From: FEN-1219 sp039933105
GTDB lineage: Bacteria > Pseudomonadota > Gammaproteobacteria > Steroidobacterales > Rariloculaceae
DNA: 64,000 bases
Direction of reading: 5' to 3'
Assembly: GCA_039933105.1 (NCBI GenBank)
Contig: JBDTOT010000021.1
Location: 1-64,000 of the forward strand
Below the pieces are notes generated by a model. That model was not told where the DNA came from and did no database searches. It was given only the letters and a program-made list of their open reading frames with translations. Each line of letters begins with the position of its first letter. The stretch's first letter is position 1. The translations under genes were made by a program, and so were the position numbers. Below are positions 8,351 to 16,712 of the stretch, in pieces.

Positions 8351-9415
8351 TCAGCGGTAGAGTTTGAGGTTGAGGTACGCGGCTTCCACGTTGTACGCGC
8401 GCAGGCGCTCGTAGTTCGCCCAGTCCTTGTAGCGCTCGAGTGTCACCGTGCGCTTCAACTGGTCAAGCGATTTGCCCGCGGCCATGCCGGCTGACACCTG
8501 ATCGCGCAGGTACTCGAAGTATTCGCGCGTTTCGCGCACCGCAGATTTGTCGAGCAGCGGCGTGCCGTGCCCCGTCAGCAGTACGTCGAAGTCCAGCGCC
8601 TCGACCGCCTTGTACGACTTGATCCATTCGGCGAGCGGATTGCCGTCGAACGGGCCGCAGGCACTCGGCAGCGAGTGGACGTTGTCGTTCACCAGCGCGT
8701 CCGCGACGAACTCCGTCACGAACACCGCGCGCTCGCTCGGGAAGTAGAGCACCGTCGCGTCGTCGGAGTGGTTGAGGCCGGGGTGGATGAGCTCTACGAC
8801 TTTGCCGCCGAGCTGGATGCGCATGCGGTCGGAGTACAGCACCGTCGGTTTGACGACGTACGCGAGTAGCTCCTGCGGCGTCGCGATGCCGTCGTGGTTG
8901 CGATCGATGGTATCGAAGAAGCCGATGAACATGCCGCAGACGCCGGGGCGCGTCTTGGTGGGAATATCGATTTCGTCGCGATCGATGACTCCGTTGTCGT
9001 TGCGATCGATCATGTCTCCCGGCATATGGGGATAGCGGCCGTCGAGATTGCGCGCCATGTTCTCGTGGCCCACGAAGGTGGCAGTCGCAGCGAACGCGCC
9101 GCCGCCCTCGGCGTGATCGAAGTGGCTGTGGCTATAGATCACGTACCGCACGGGCTTGCCCGGGAACTGCTTGTCGAGCTCGCCCTTCAGCCAGTCCGCG
9201 AATCCGACGTTGATCGGATCGCCGAGCACGATGCCCGTCGGAGTCACGAGGAATGCCGTGTACCAATTGCCGTTGCGAGCCCGGTACAGATCGCCTTTGA
9301 CGTGAATGATCTCGCGAACCGGCGCGCGTGGCGCCGGCGGCGTTTGGGCCTCGGCCGTGCCGTGCAAACAAACGAACACGAGAGCGGCCAGCAATACCAA
9401 CGGCTTCGAATGCAC
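8351..9415 (-). CDS. Exported metallo-beta-lactamase-fold hydrolase with two inserted EF-hand loops
   Basis: The 354-residue protein starts with a GTG and a Sec signal (VHSKPLVLLAALVFVCLHGTA). SHSHFDHAEG (H96, H98, D100, H101) is the zinc motif of the metallo-beta-lactamase superfamily; HPGLNHSDD and LLTGHGTPLL supply later metal residues. Between them, DRNDNGVIDRDE (137-148) and DRNHDGIATPQE (171-182) fit the 12-residue EF-hand calcium loop. No ATG lies near the signal, so GTG at 9415 is the best start. It follows a GlyGly-CTERM protein gene by 62 bp on the same strand. The substrate is unknown. Confidence 0.82.
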   Translation of the reverse strand: MHSKPLVLLAALVFVCLHGTAEAQTPPAPRAPVREIIHVKGDLYRARNGNWYTAFLVTPTGIVLGDPINVGFADWLKGELDKQFPGKPVRYVIYSHSHFDHAEGGGAFAATATFVGHENMARNLDGRYPHMPGDMIDRNDNGVIDRDEIDIPTKTRPGVCGMFIGFFDTIDRNHDGIATPQELLAYVVKPTVLYSDRMRIQLGGKVVELIHPGLNHSDDATVLYFPSERAVFVTEFVADALVNDNVHSLPSACGPFDGNPLAEWIKSYKAVEALDFDVLLTGHGTPLLDKSAVRETREYFEYLRDQVSAGMAAGKSLDQLKRTVTLERYKDWANYERLRAYNVEAAYLNLKLYR

Positions 9416-9477
9416 GGCGGAACCTGCGCGGAGTGTCTCGATGGCCGCAGAGTATGCCGCGACGGGTCGCGCGCGTG

Positions 9478-10239
9478 CTACCCGCGCGTTGGCGCGCCCG
9501 CGGCCGGTCGGCGCCAACGCTTCAGCAGGAGCGCGCCGAGCAGGCCGGGCAACATGAGCCACGACACTGCGCCGCCGCCACCATGACCGCCGGAATCTTC
9601 CACGATGCCGTCGCGCGCGCTGTCTTCGAGCGGCAGCACGGAGAACTCGGGTGACTCGCTGGGGCCGTACTCATCGAGCAGGGTGCTGTCGGCGGCGTCG
9701 TGCAGCTCGATCAGCACGTCATACTGGCCCGTCGAGTAGCCCGACACGAGGTCCGCCTCGATCTCGTAGTCGTCGTCCGGGTTGCTGCCGAACACGGTGA
9801 AATTCTTTGTTGTGTACAAGAGCTCCCACGCCTTGCCGTCGGCGCTCACGTAGATCTGCGCGTAAACGACCGACGACGTGAACAGCGTGTCCGCGTCGAG
9901 ACGCACGCGCAGATGATGAAAGTAGCCATCGCCGTCGTGGTCGGAGAAGAGGTCGGTGGTGGCGTCATAGACGTAGGTGTCGCCGTACGCCGATTTCGTC
10001 GAGCTGAATGCCTTGCTCCGCACGGCTACACGCGGTTTCTGCGGAATGTCGGCGGCTGGGCGGCGCGTGGTTTCAAAACCGTTGGGGTTGCGCAGCTCGT
10101 CGGCGGCGTGATCGCCGGCAAATCCTTCGCTCGTGCGTGTGACGCGCTCATCGCCAGCACTCGCTTCCTGCGCGTGCGCAGCACTCGCCGCCACCGCCAG
10201 CGCGGCGACGGCTAACGACGGCAACAGGGATGCGTTCAT
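9478..10239 (-). CDS. Choice-of-anchor H-type surface protein with GlyGly-CTERM sorting signal
   Basis: The 253-residue protein has a signal peptide ending in AHAQ, a beta-rich domain containing SDHDGDGYFHHLRVRLDAD, and a C-terminal tail of Gly run (GGHGGGGAV), hydrophobic helix (SWLMLPGLLGALLL) and basic end (KRWRRPAAG). That tripartite tail is the GlyGly-CTERM signal processed by rhombosortase and linked to type II secretion. The domain resembles proteins called choice-of-anchor H. The ATG at 10239 has GGGAGGG upstream. No rhombosortase is visible in this window. Confidence 0.75.
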   Translation of the reverse strand: MNASLLPSLAVAALAVAASAAHAQEASAGDERVTRTSEGFAGDHAADELRNPNGFETTRRPAADIPQKPRVAVRSKAFSSTKSAYGDTYVYDATTDLFSDHDGDGYFHHLRVRLDADTLFTSSVVYAQIYVSADGKAWELLYTTKNFTVFGSNPDDDYEIEADLVSGYSTGQYDVLIELHDAADSTLLDEYGPSESPEFSVLPLEDSARDGIVEDSGGHGGGGAVSWLMLPGLLGALLLKRWRRPAAGAPTRG

Positions 10240-10354
10240 GTTCGGCCCTCCCGGCACGACAGTGCCGATGGGCGACATTGAGCGACACCTAGGCTGAACC
10301 GCAGCTGAGGAGGGGAGCTCGGAGGCGGATGCGGCTGCGCGGCCCGAACTATGG

Positions 10355-10382
10355 AAAACGGCCGGGCGCGAACGCCCGGCCG
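10355..10382 (-). terminator. Rho-independent terminator (minus strand) after the gene at 10408
   Basis: CGGCCGGGCG (10359-10368) pairs perfectly with CGCCCGGCCG (10373-10382) around a four-base loop that reads TTCG on the minus strand, and is followed there by TTTT (10358-10355). It lies 26 bp after the stop of the small exported protein gene. Confidence 0.9.
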
Positions 10383-10407
10383 TCGATTGGAGTCGAGACG
10401 AGTGACG

Positions 10408-10776
10408 CTACTTGCGGGGCGCCGGTGGCGCGCCCGGCGACGGGCCCGCGGAGATGGGTAATGCGCCGACGTTATCCTTGAACAGCTTGTCCATCGCCTG
10501 AACTTCCGCCACGGCCGCGTTGTTGCGCAGCACGGCCGCCGACTTGATCGAGGGGGCGGCTTTGTCGCCGCCCGCGACATTCAGCTCGCCCTGCACGCAC
10601 TGCGTGTACGCTTCCATTCCCTGGCGGTACTGCATGAAGGCCGCGCGCAGGCCGTCTTCCTTGCCCACGTTGTTTTCCTTCGCCGGAATCAGCGGGAGCT
10701 TGGGTATTTCGCAGGCGCCGGCAGCGCCGGCTACGGCTACGAGAAGTCCCGCGACGAGAGTCTTGGTCATGTTCAT
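10408..10776 (-). CDS. Small exported protein of unknown function
   Basis: The 122-residue product has a signal peptide (MTKTLVAGLLVAVAGAAGACE) followed by a predicted helical domain (AAFMQYRQGMEAYTQCVQGE) and a Pro/Gly-rich tail (ISAGPSPGAPPAPRK). Two Cys (in ACEIPK and TQCVQG) could form a disulfide. The ATG at 10776 is preceded by GGGGGA; the ATG two codons later is possible. It stands alone with its own terminator. I do not recognise the family. Confidence 0.65.
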   Translation of the reverse strand: MNMTKTLVAGLLVAVAGAAGACEIPKLPLIPAKENNVGKEDGLRAAFMQYRQGMEAYTQCVQGELNVAGGDKAAPSIKSAAVLRNNAAVAEVQAMDKLFKDNVGALPISAGPSPGAPPAPRK

Positions 10777-10875
10777 ATTTTTCCCCCGGACCGACGCGGT
10801 CCTGACGTTGAGCGATAGTCTACACACAGGTGCCCCCGTCTAAGCAACGTCGCCGCGCGCCGACAGGGGTGCGGG

Positions 10876-11334
10876 TTAGAGCTGCCGCTCCATGCGGACG
10901 TGCTCGATGCCGGCCTCGTCGAAGGGCGCGCTCGTGACGATGTAGCCCAACTGCTCGTAGAGCGGCACGGCGGAGCGCTGCGCGTTACACCACACGCTGC
11001 GCAGGCCGCGATCGCTGGCGATTTCGTGCAGGCGCTGCAGCAGCGCGCTCGCGACGCCGCGGCGGCGATGCTCGGCCAGCACGGCTACGCGACCGATCTT
11101 GCCGCCGAGCGCGAGATCGAGCCGCGCCGTGCCGATCGGCGTGTTGCGCTCGAGCGCGAGTAAGTGCAGGCAATGGGCGTCGCGGTCGTCGAATTCGAGG
11201 TCTTTCGGGATGCGTTGCTCGAGCCAGAACACCGTCTCGCGCACGAGCTTGATGGCGGGGAAATCCGCGTCGAGATCGGCCGCGCGAATCTGCAAGCGGA
11301 GGTCAGCAGCAGGAGCAGCCGCGTCCTGGGCCAT
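10876..11334 (-). CDS. GNAT-family N-acetyltransferase
   Basis: The 152-residue product shows the GNAT acetyl-CoA motif IGRVAVLAEHRRRGVASALL (R/Q-x-x-G-x-G/A variant RRRGVA) and the late motif RSAVPLYEQLGYIV, close to the ElaA/YjdJ-like small acetyltransferases. The start at 11334 is chosen because homology begins there and GAAGG precedes it; the frame remains open further upstream but that part is out-of-frame sequence of the neighbour. It overlaps the 3' end of the 101-residue gene upstream by 32 bp, indicating co-transcription. The substrate is unknown. Confidence 0.8.
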   Translation of the reverse strand: MAQDAAAPAADLRLQIRAADLDADFPAIKLVRETVFWLEQRIPKDLEFDDRDAHCLHLLALERNTPIGTARLDLALGGKIGRVAVLAEHRRRGVASALLQRLHEIASDRGLRSVWCNAQRSAVPLYEQLGYIVTSAPFDEAGIEHVRMERQL

Positions 11335-11608
11335 GGCCTTCGGCGAGCACTCGGCCCGCGGAATCCGCCACCGTGAGCGCCAACGTGCGGCCGTCCTCGA
11401 GCTCGAGTGTGATGTTGGCGCCGACGAGCGCCGCGGCGTCGGCCACGCCGTCGAGTGTGACCGTGCCTTCGATGCGATGCACGCCCGGCACCGGCAATCC
11501 CGAGGTCGCCATGCCCTGATAGCGCGCGATCCGATACGGAATCGAACCGAAGGTGCCATTGCGCCAGCGCAGCGAGCCGACGCCGGCATATTGTTCGACG
11601 AGTTGCAT
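11303..11608 (-). CDS. Small protein of unknown function upstream of GNAT gene
   Basis: The 101-residue product MQLVEQYAGVGSLRWRNG... lacks a signal peptide and seems a small beta-rich domain (PGVHRIEGTVTLDG, ITLELEDGRTLALTVADSAG), ending in GRGCSCC. It overlaps the acetyltransferase gene by 32 bp. Coding support is the in-frame codon use and the tight coupling; I recognise no named family. The ATG at 11608 has a purine-rich upstream stretch. Confidence 0.6.
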   Translation of the reverse strand: MQLVEQYAGVGSLRWRNGTFGSIPYRIARYQGMATSGLPVPGVHRIEGTVTLDGVADAAALVGANITLELEDGRTLALTVADSAGRVLAEGHGPGRGCSCC

Positions 11609-11724
11609 GCGAAACGCTCCTGGCCGCGGGGCGGTGGCGTCGCGGCTTCTGCATTCTAACGTCGTTTCGCAGCGGCCGGGCATTCCTATAAGCTGGCTGC
11701 ACGATAGCCTGCAGGAGCCGAACC

Positions 11725-12588
11725 ATGCGCTGGAAGGATTTGCGCCGCAGTGACAACGTCCGCGACGAGCGTGGTATGGGCGGGGGTGGTGGCGGACGGC
11801 TGCCGTTCGGCGTGGGGCGAGGCGTCGGTGGCGGCATCGGCGCCATTGCGCTGTTGGCCGTCGCGTACTTCGTCGGTGGACCCGATGCCGTGTTGCAGCT
11901 GCTGAACAGCGGCGGCGGTGTCGCGCCGAGCGCTCGCGAAGGCGCGCCATTGACGGCGACCGACGACGAGAGCCAGTTCGTCTCCGCAATCCTGGGCAGT
12001 ACCGAGGACGTGTGGGGCGAGATTTTCGCGCAGCAAGGCCGGCGTTATACGCCGCCTCTGCTCGAGCTTTTCGACGGGTCGGTGCAGTCGGCGTGCGGGT
12101 CCGCCGGCGCAGCTGCCGGGCCGTTCTATTGCCCCGGCGACCAGCGCGTGTACCTCGACACGTCGTTCTTTCGCGATCTTGCGCGGATGGGCGGCGCCGG
12201 CGACTTCGCGGCCGCGTATGTGATTGGCCATGAGGTGGGCCATCACGTGCAGACCTTGCTCGGCACGTCGGATAAGGTGCATTCGGCACAGCAACGCGGT
12301 AACGAGGCGGCGGGGAATCGATTGCAGGTGGCCATGGAGCTACAGGCCGATTGCTTCGCAGGCGTGTGGGCGTTTCACGCCAACCAACGCAACAATGTGC
12401 TCGAGCCTGGCGATGTCGACGAAGGGCTCGCGGCGGCTGAAGCGATCGGCGACGATCGGTTGCAGAGCAATGCGGGCAGACGCGTAACGCCGGATTCCTT
12501 CACCCACGGTTCGTCCGCGCAGCGCCAGCAGTGGCTGCGGACCGGCCTCATGAGCGGTGACCCGGCGGCGTGCGACACGTTTCGTTAG
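11725..12588 (+). CDS. ypfJ: Neutral zinc metallopeptidase, YpfJ family
   Basis: The 287-residue protein has the YpfJ start MRWKDLRRSDNVRDERG, a Gly-rich linker, a single membrane segment (IGAIALLAVAYFVGG) and the zinc peptidase motif VIGHEVGHHVQTLLG with downstream ELQADCFAGVWA giving the third ligand. Family members are membrane-anchored putative neutral zinc metallopeptidases; the physiological substrate is not known. AGGAG precedes the ATG at 11725. It is followed within 24 bp by the FolD-like gene on the same strand. Confidence 0.92.
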   Translation: MRWKDLRRSDNVRDERGMGGGGGGRLPFGVGRGVGGGIGAIALLAVAYFVGGPDAVLQLLNSGGGVAPSAREGAPLTATDDESQFVSAILGSTEDVWGEIFAQQGRRYTPPLLELFDGSVQSACGSAGAAAGPFYCPGDQRVYLDTSFFRDLARMGGAGDFAAAYVIGHEVGHHVQTLLGTSDKVHSAQQRGNEAAGNRLQVAMELQADCFAGVWAFHANQRNNVLEPGDVDEGLAAAEAIGDDRLQSNAGRRVTPDSFTHGSSAQRQQWLRTGLMSGDPAACDTFR

Positions 12589-12612
12589 TCCGGCAATAAA
12601 GTGACAGCAACG

Positions 12613-13491
12613 ATGGACCATCGCTTGATCGACGGCCGTGCCGTGCGCGACCGAATCCTGGGCGAAGTCGCCGCACGCGTCCGCGCTGGCGCGATGAAGC
12701 ACGCGCTCGGCAAGCTCGTGTCTATCAGCATCGGCGAGCACAAGGAAGTCGGCGTCTACGTGCGCGGGCAGGCGAACGCTGCGAAGAAAGTCGGCATTCC
12801 GTTCGAGGAACAGATGTGGTCGAGCGCGCTCACGCAGGAAGAATGCAAAGCGCGGCTCGTGGCCATGAACGACGACGAGCACGTGCTAGGCGTGATTTTG
12901 CAGCGCCCGATACCGAAGCACCTGCAGGGGCGATCCCTTGCGTCCGCGATTCATCCGCTGAAGGACATCGAGGGCATGAACCCGGCGTCGATCGGCGACA
13001 TCGTCTACAACGACATGGGGCTCGCCCCATGCACTGCAGCCGCTTCCGTCGAGTTGATCAAGGCAACCGGGTTGGACCTGCACGGCCTGGAGGTCGTGAT
13101 GATCGGTCACTCGGAAATCGTGGGTAAGCCGGCGGCGTTCATGTTGATGGCCGAGGGCGCGACGGTGACGGTGTGTCACCACCTCACGCGCTCGGTCGCG
13201 GCGCACTCGCGACGCGCCGACGCCGTGCTCGTCGCCGTGGGCAAACCGAAGTTCCTCGGCCCCGACATGGTCAAGCCCGGCGCCGCAGTCATCGACATTG
13301 GCATCAATCAAATCATCGGGCCCGATGGCGAGCCGATGATCGTCGGTGACGTCGACACCGAGAGCGTGAAGGAAGTGGCGAGTTGGGTCACGCCGGTGCC
13401 GGGCGGCGTCGGCCCGGTCACCGTGGCGATGTTCATGCGCAATGCCATCACTGCGCATGAGAAGCAGCTCGCTGCCGGTTGGTTGCGCTAG
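12613..13491 (+). CDS. folD: FolD-type methylenetetrahydrofolate dehydrogenase/cyclohydrolase with catalytic Lys replaced by Gln
   Basis: The 292-residue protein aligns over the length of FolD: GVILQRPIP corresponds to the Q-L-P loop, HPLKDIEGMNP to the folate Asp segment, VVMIGHSEIVGKPAA to the NADP site and VTPVPGGVGPVTVAM to the C-terminal signature. In the active site, where E. coli has YVASK with the cyclohydrolase Lys, this protein has YVRGQ, so Lys is Gln at residue 53 (codon 12769-12771). The known Lys-to-Gln change in the human enzyme removes cyclohydrolase activity, so this may be a dehydrogenase only. The start is ATG 12613; a GTG at 12601 is an alternative. Cytosolic. Confidence 0.85.
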   Translation: MDHRLIDGRAVRDRILGEVAARVRAGAMKHALGKLVSISIGEHKEVGVYVRGQANAAKKVGIPFEEQMWSSALTQEECKARLVAMNDDEHVLGVILQRPIPKHLQGRSLASAIHPLKDIEGMNPASIGDIVYNDMGLAPCTAAASVELIKATGLDLHGLEVVMIGHSEIVGKPAAFMLMAEGATVTVCHHLTRSVAAHSRRADAVLVAVGKPKFLGPDMVKPGAAVIDIGINQIIGPDGEPMIVGDVDTESVKEVASWVTPVPGGVGPVTVAMFMRNAITAHEKQLAAGWLR

Positions 13492-14381
13492 CTGGCCGTC
13501 AACGCGGCCTTGTTTGCCGTCAGGAACTCCTGAACCGACGTTGGTGCCTTGCCCGTCAGCGCCTGCACCGTGGGCGGCGATACGTTGTGGTAGCCGTGCG
13601 CGCCCTGCTCGTTGAAGTTCAGCAGCGCGTCGATCAGGAACGGCGGCAGCTTCGCGGCCTCGAGAATTTTCGCGTGCTCGGCGCGCGTCACGGCCACGTG
13701 CCGCAGCGATTTGCCGGTCAGCTTGCTCGTGAGTGACGCGAGCTCGTCCTGCGTGATGGGCGCCGGCCCGGTCACGTCGAGAACGCGCCGGCCGTTGAAA
13801 TCGGACGCCAGCGCCGCCGCGTCGGTGCGCGCGCAGTCTTCGCGCGTCACGTAGTTCACAGCGCTCTTGCCGACAGACGTCGTGAGCTGCCCAAACTTCA
13901 GCGCCGTGCCGAGCGTGCCGAGCAGGAACTCGGTGTACAAATGATGGCGCAGGATCGTCCACTCGAGCGGGCTCGCGGCAAGCGCCACCTCGGTCCAGTA
14001 GTGGTCATTGATCAGCGAGCCGCCGGGTGTGGGGTAGGGCGATGGCGCCGACGTGTAGATGACGTGCTTCACCTTGGCATCGACCGCGGCTTGGATGGCG
14101 GCGCGATGCTGGCGCAAGCGCGCGCCTTCGGGGAACAGGTCGCCGGTGCTGATCAGCAGCAGCCGCTCCGCACCCGCGAAGGCGGTTTTCAGCGTGCTCG
14201 GGTCGTTGAAATCCGCTTTGCGGACCTCGACGCCGCGCTTGGCGAAGTCGGCGAGCTTTTCTGGCGCGCGGGTGGTGGCGATAATCGGACCGGCGTTGGC
14301 TTCGAGCAGTAGCTCGACGACTCGGCGGCCGAGATTGCCGGCGGCGCCGGTGACGAGTAGGGGTTTGCGGGAATTGGCCAT
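13488..14381 (-). CDS. NmrA-like NAD(P)-binding oxidoreductase (QOR2-type SDR)
   Basis: The 297-residue product begins with the dinucleotide motif LLVTGAAGNLGRRVVELL and continues as an atypical short-chain dehydrogenase of the NmrA/NAD(P)H:quinone oxidoreductase type 2 group (VKHVIYTSAPSP, WTILRHHLYTEFL, and the C-terminal GKAPTSVQEFLTANKAAL). It is predicted to reduce quinone-like substrates or to sense the NADP state. The stop overlaps the FolD stop by 4 bp in convergent orientation. The start at 14381 is chosen from homology; the ribosome site is weak. Confidence 0.85.
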   Translation of the reverse strand: MANSRKPLLVTGAAGNLGRRVVELLLEANAGPIIATTRAPEKLADFAKRGVEVRKADFNDPSTLKTAFAGAERLLLISTGDLFPEGARLRQHRAAIQAAVDAKVKHVIYTSAPSPYPTPGGSLINDHYWTEVALAASPLEWTILRHHLYTEFLLGTLGTALKFGQLTTSVGKSAVNYVTREDCARTDAAALASDFNGRRVLDVTGPAPITQDELASLTSKLTGKSLRHVAVTRAEHAKILEAAKLPPFLIDALLNFNEQGAHGYHNVSPPTVQALTGKAPTSVQEFLTANKAALTAS

Positions 14382-14516
14382 GAAAACTCTCGTTGCCTGG
14401 GTGGGGAGGCGGTCATTCAGCGCGCGCGGCGGCACGACGGTCAAGAACCAATGCCCATAACGTTGTTCGCTTTCCGACTTTGGAGACGACCGATTTGTAA
14501 CCAGACTGCAGCCGCA

Positions 14517-15926
14517 ATGTCGTCAGCGTTTCGGAATACTGTCTTTCGGTGGCGGGCGGTGACTGCGACGCCTTGGGCGCTACTGGCGCTCGTCGCTTGC
14601 ATGGCCGCAAAAGCCCAGTCGGCCGACGATGCGCCGCTCGTCGCGCTCCGCTTCCAGCAACGCTCGCGACTCGAAGCCATCGACAACAATCCGCGCGCAA
14701 CCGTCGGCTCGTCAGATCAGGCGCTCGAGCTGCAGACGAGCATGTTCGTGGACGTTGGCCGAGGCAAAGTTCGTTTCTCGGGCGAGCTGCAGGACGCGCG
14801 TACGGAGCTGAACGACTCATCATCGCTGGTCAGCACAAGTCTCGTGAACACGCTCGAGCCGTTGCAGGCGAATCTCACCTGGAATTTGTCCGACATGCTC
14901 GACGACGGGCACACGGGCTCGTTGAAAGTCGGGCGCTTCACCATGGATGTCGGCCGCAGGCGCCTGGTCGCGCGCAGCGGGACACGTAACACGATGAGCT
15001 CATTCACGGGTGTGGACTGGCAGTGGCGCGGCAGCGACGGCCGCAACGCGCAGGTGTTCGTCGTGACTCCCATGCGGATTCTGCCGACGGATCGGGCGTC
15101 GCTGCTCGCGAACGACGACGAGCTCGATCGCGGCAATCGCGACACGACGTTCCGCGGCGCGTTCTATCAGTTTCCGGCGCTGAAGAGCCGCGACCTGCTC
15201 GAGGTGTATTGGGCCGGCATCGACCAGGGCAACCGCCCGCAGAACGACTCGCTGCCGCGCGACTTCGACTCGGTGGGATTTCGCGCGTCTCGGCCGACCG
15301 CGGCCGGCAAGTGGAGCTATGAAGTCGAAGCCGTGCTGCAGTACGGCAAGTCGAGCGCGACCGCGGCCGGCATCACGCGTCGTGGCCTCGATCACGACGC
15401 CGAGTTCTATCACGCGGAATTCGGCTACGCGTTCTCGGGCAAGCTGTCGCCCGTGTTGCTGGTTCAATACGACCGCGCGAGCGGCGATCGCGATCCGTTC
15501 GACGGTCGCAACGACGGCTACGACACCTTGTTCGGCGAACGGCGGTTCGACTTCACTCCGCAGGGCATTTATGGGGTGTTTGCGCGCGGTAATCTGCGTA
15601 CGCCGGGCGTGCGCCTCACGTTCGTCCCGTGGCAGCGCTGGCAGACGACGTTCAGCTATCGAAAATTCGAGCTCGACTCGACCCGCGACGCGTGGGCTGG
15701 CGTGGGCCTGCGGGACCTCACGGGCCGGGCGGGACGCTCGATCGGCCGGCAGCTCGAAGGCATCTTTACGTGGAACGCCATCCCGAAGCGGCTGACGTTC
15801 GAGACGGCGTTCGCGAAGCTGTGGGCTGGCCGCTTCTTCCGCGACACGGAGGGCGCGGGCTTTCGCGGCAACCCAACGTTCGTCTACCTGATGACCACGA
15901 CGAGCTTCGGCGGCCCCGGTCGCTGA
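14517..15926 (+). CDS. Outer-membrane beta-barrel, alginate-export family-like
   Basis: The 469-residue protein has an N-terminal signal (WALLALVACMAAKAQS) and many alternating amphipathic strands with aromatic girdles, for example RLEAIDNNPR, FYQFPALKSRDLLEVYWAG and FETAFAKLWAGRFF, ending in TTTSFGGPGR. The pattern and the RFRLEAID-like start match the alginate_exp family of 16-18-strand porins, which pass diverse solutes despite the name. The ATG at 14517 is taken as start; an upstream ATG at 14451 exists. It is monocistronic and convergent with the peroxiredoxin gene. Confidence 0.75.
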   Translation: MSSAFRNTVFRWRAVTATPWALLALVACMAAKAQSADDAPLVALRFQQRSRLEAIDNNPRATVGSSDQALELQTSMFVDVGRGKVRFSGELQDARTELNDSSSLVSTSLVNTLEPLQANLTWNLSDMLDDGHTGSLKVGRFTMDVGRRRLVARSGTRNTMSSFTGVDWQWRGSDGRNAQVFVVTPMRILPTDRASLLANDDELDRGNRDTTFRGAFYQFPALKSRDLLEVYWAGIDQGNRPQNDSLPRDFDSVGFRASRPTAAGKWSYEVEAVLQYGKSSATAAGITRRGLDHDAEFYHAEFGYAFSGKLSPVLLVQYDRASGDRDPFDGRNDGYDTLFGERRFDFTPQGIYGVFARGNLRTPGVRLTFVPWQRWQTTFSYRKFELDSTRDAWAGVGLRDLTGRAGRSIGRQLEGIFTWNAIPKRLTFETAFAKLWAGRFFRDTEGAGFRGNPTFVYLMTTTSFGGPGR

Positions 15927-15939
15927 CAAACGCCGACGC

Positions 15940-15979
15940 AAAAACAGAACCCGCCGCGGTTGCCCGCGACGGGTTCTGT
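15940..15979 (-). terminator. Rho-independent terminator (minus strand) after the peroxiredoxin gene
   Basis: ACAGAACCCG (15944-15953) pairs with CGGGTTCTGT (15970-15979) around a GC-rich inner segment that can itself pair (CGCG/CGCG). On the minus strand the hairpin is followed by five T (15944-15940). It sits between two convergent genes and may work in both directions. Confidence 0.85.
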
Positions 15980-15998
15980 GTCGTGAGACGAAAGGGGC

Positions 15999-16580
15999 CT
16001 AGTGACCGGCGTGCGAAAGGTCCTGCACGGCCTTCAGAGCCTGATTCACGTTTTCGTCCGGCGCGATGCCGCCGATCGTGGCAGCCACCTTGCCGTCCGG
16101 CGTCACGATAAACGTCGTGCGCTCGGTGAAGCCGTGGCCGATCTCCTTGCCGCGGGTATCCGTCATGCCGGCGCGACCGTCACGCACCATGAGCTGGTAG
16201 GACTTCGCGATGGCGCCGTCGGTGTCGGAGGCGACCGGCAGCTTGCCGGCGCAGTAGGCCGGATCCGCCGAGAAGTCGTTCAGGCGCGCGATGCTGTCGA
16301 GCGACACGCCGATCACGGTCGACTTGGCCGCGTTGAACTTGTCCATGTTCTCCGCGAACGTGTGCGCCTGGATGTTGCAGCCCTGCGTGTACGCTGACGG
16401 ATAGAAATACACGACCACCGGGCCTTTCTTCAGAGCATCGGCGAGCGAGTACGAGAACTCTTTGCCCGCGAGCGACGCTTGCGCTTTGAACGCCGGCGCC
16501 GCGTCGCCCTTGTTCAATGCAGCGGCGACCGGAAGCGCAACAACGGCGGATGCCAAGCCAGCGAGAAGCAATCTGTTCAT
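15999..16580 (-). CDS. Exported AhpC/TSA-family peroxiredoxin (BCP-like)
   Basis: The 193-residue protein has a signal peptide (MNRLLLAGLASAVVALPVAAA) and the peroxidatic motif YPSAYTQGCNIQ, which matches the P-x3-T-x2-C consensus. A second Cys in PAYCAGK may resolve the disulfide. Peroxiredoxins of this type reduce hydroperoxides with thiols; the signal places this one in the periplasm, unlike cytosolic Bcp. GAGGGGA precedes the ATG at 16580. It has its own terminator at 15940. Confidence 0.88.
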   Translation of the reverse strand: MNRLLLAGLASAVVALPVAAALNKGDAAPAFKAQASLAGKEFSYSLADALKKGPVVVYFYPSAYTQGCNIQAHTFAENMDKFNAAKSTVIGVSLDSIARLNDFSADPAYCAGKLPVASDTDGAIAKSYQLMVRDGRAGMTDTRGKEIGHGFTERTTFIVTPDGKVAATIGGIAPDENVNQALKAVQDLSHAGH

Positions 16581-16712
16581 GGGTTCCCCTCGGAATGAGA
16601 ATGGGTTGCGGACTCGCATCATCGTGACAAGGCACGGGCTGTCGCGCAAGCCCAGGGCCGCCGCACGGTGCCTGGCCGCCGGCCGCGGCGTGGCTGCGGG
16701 CTCTATGGCCGC

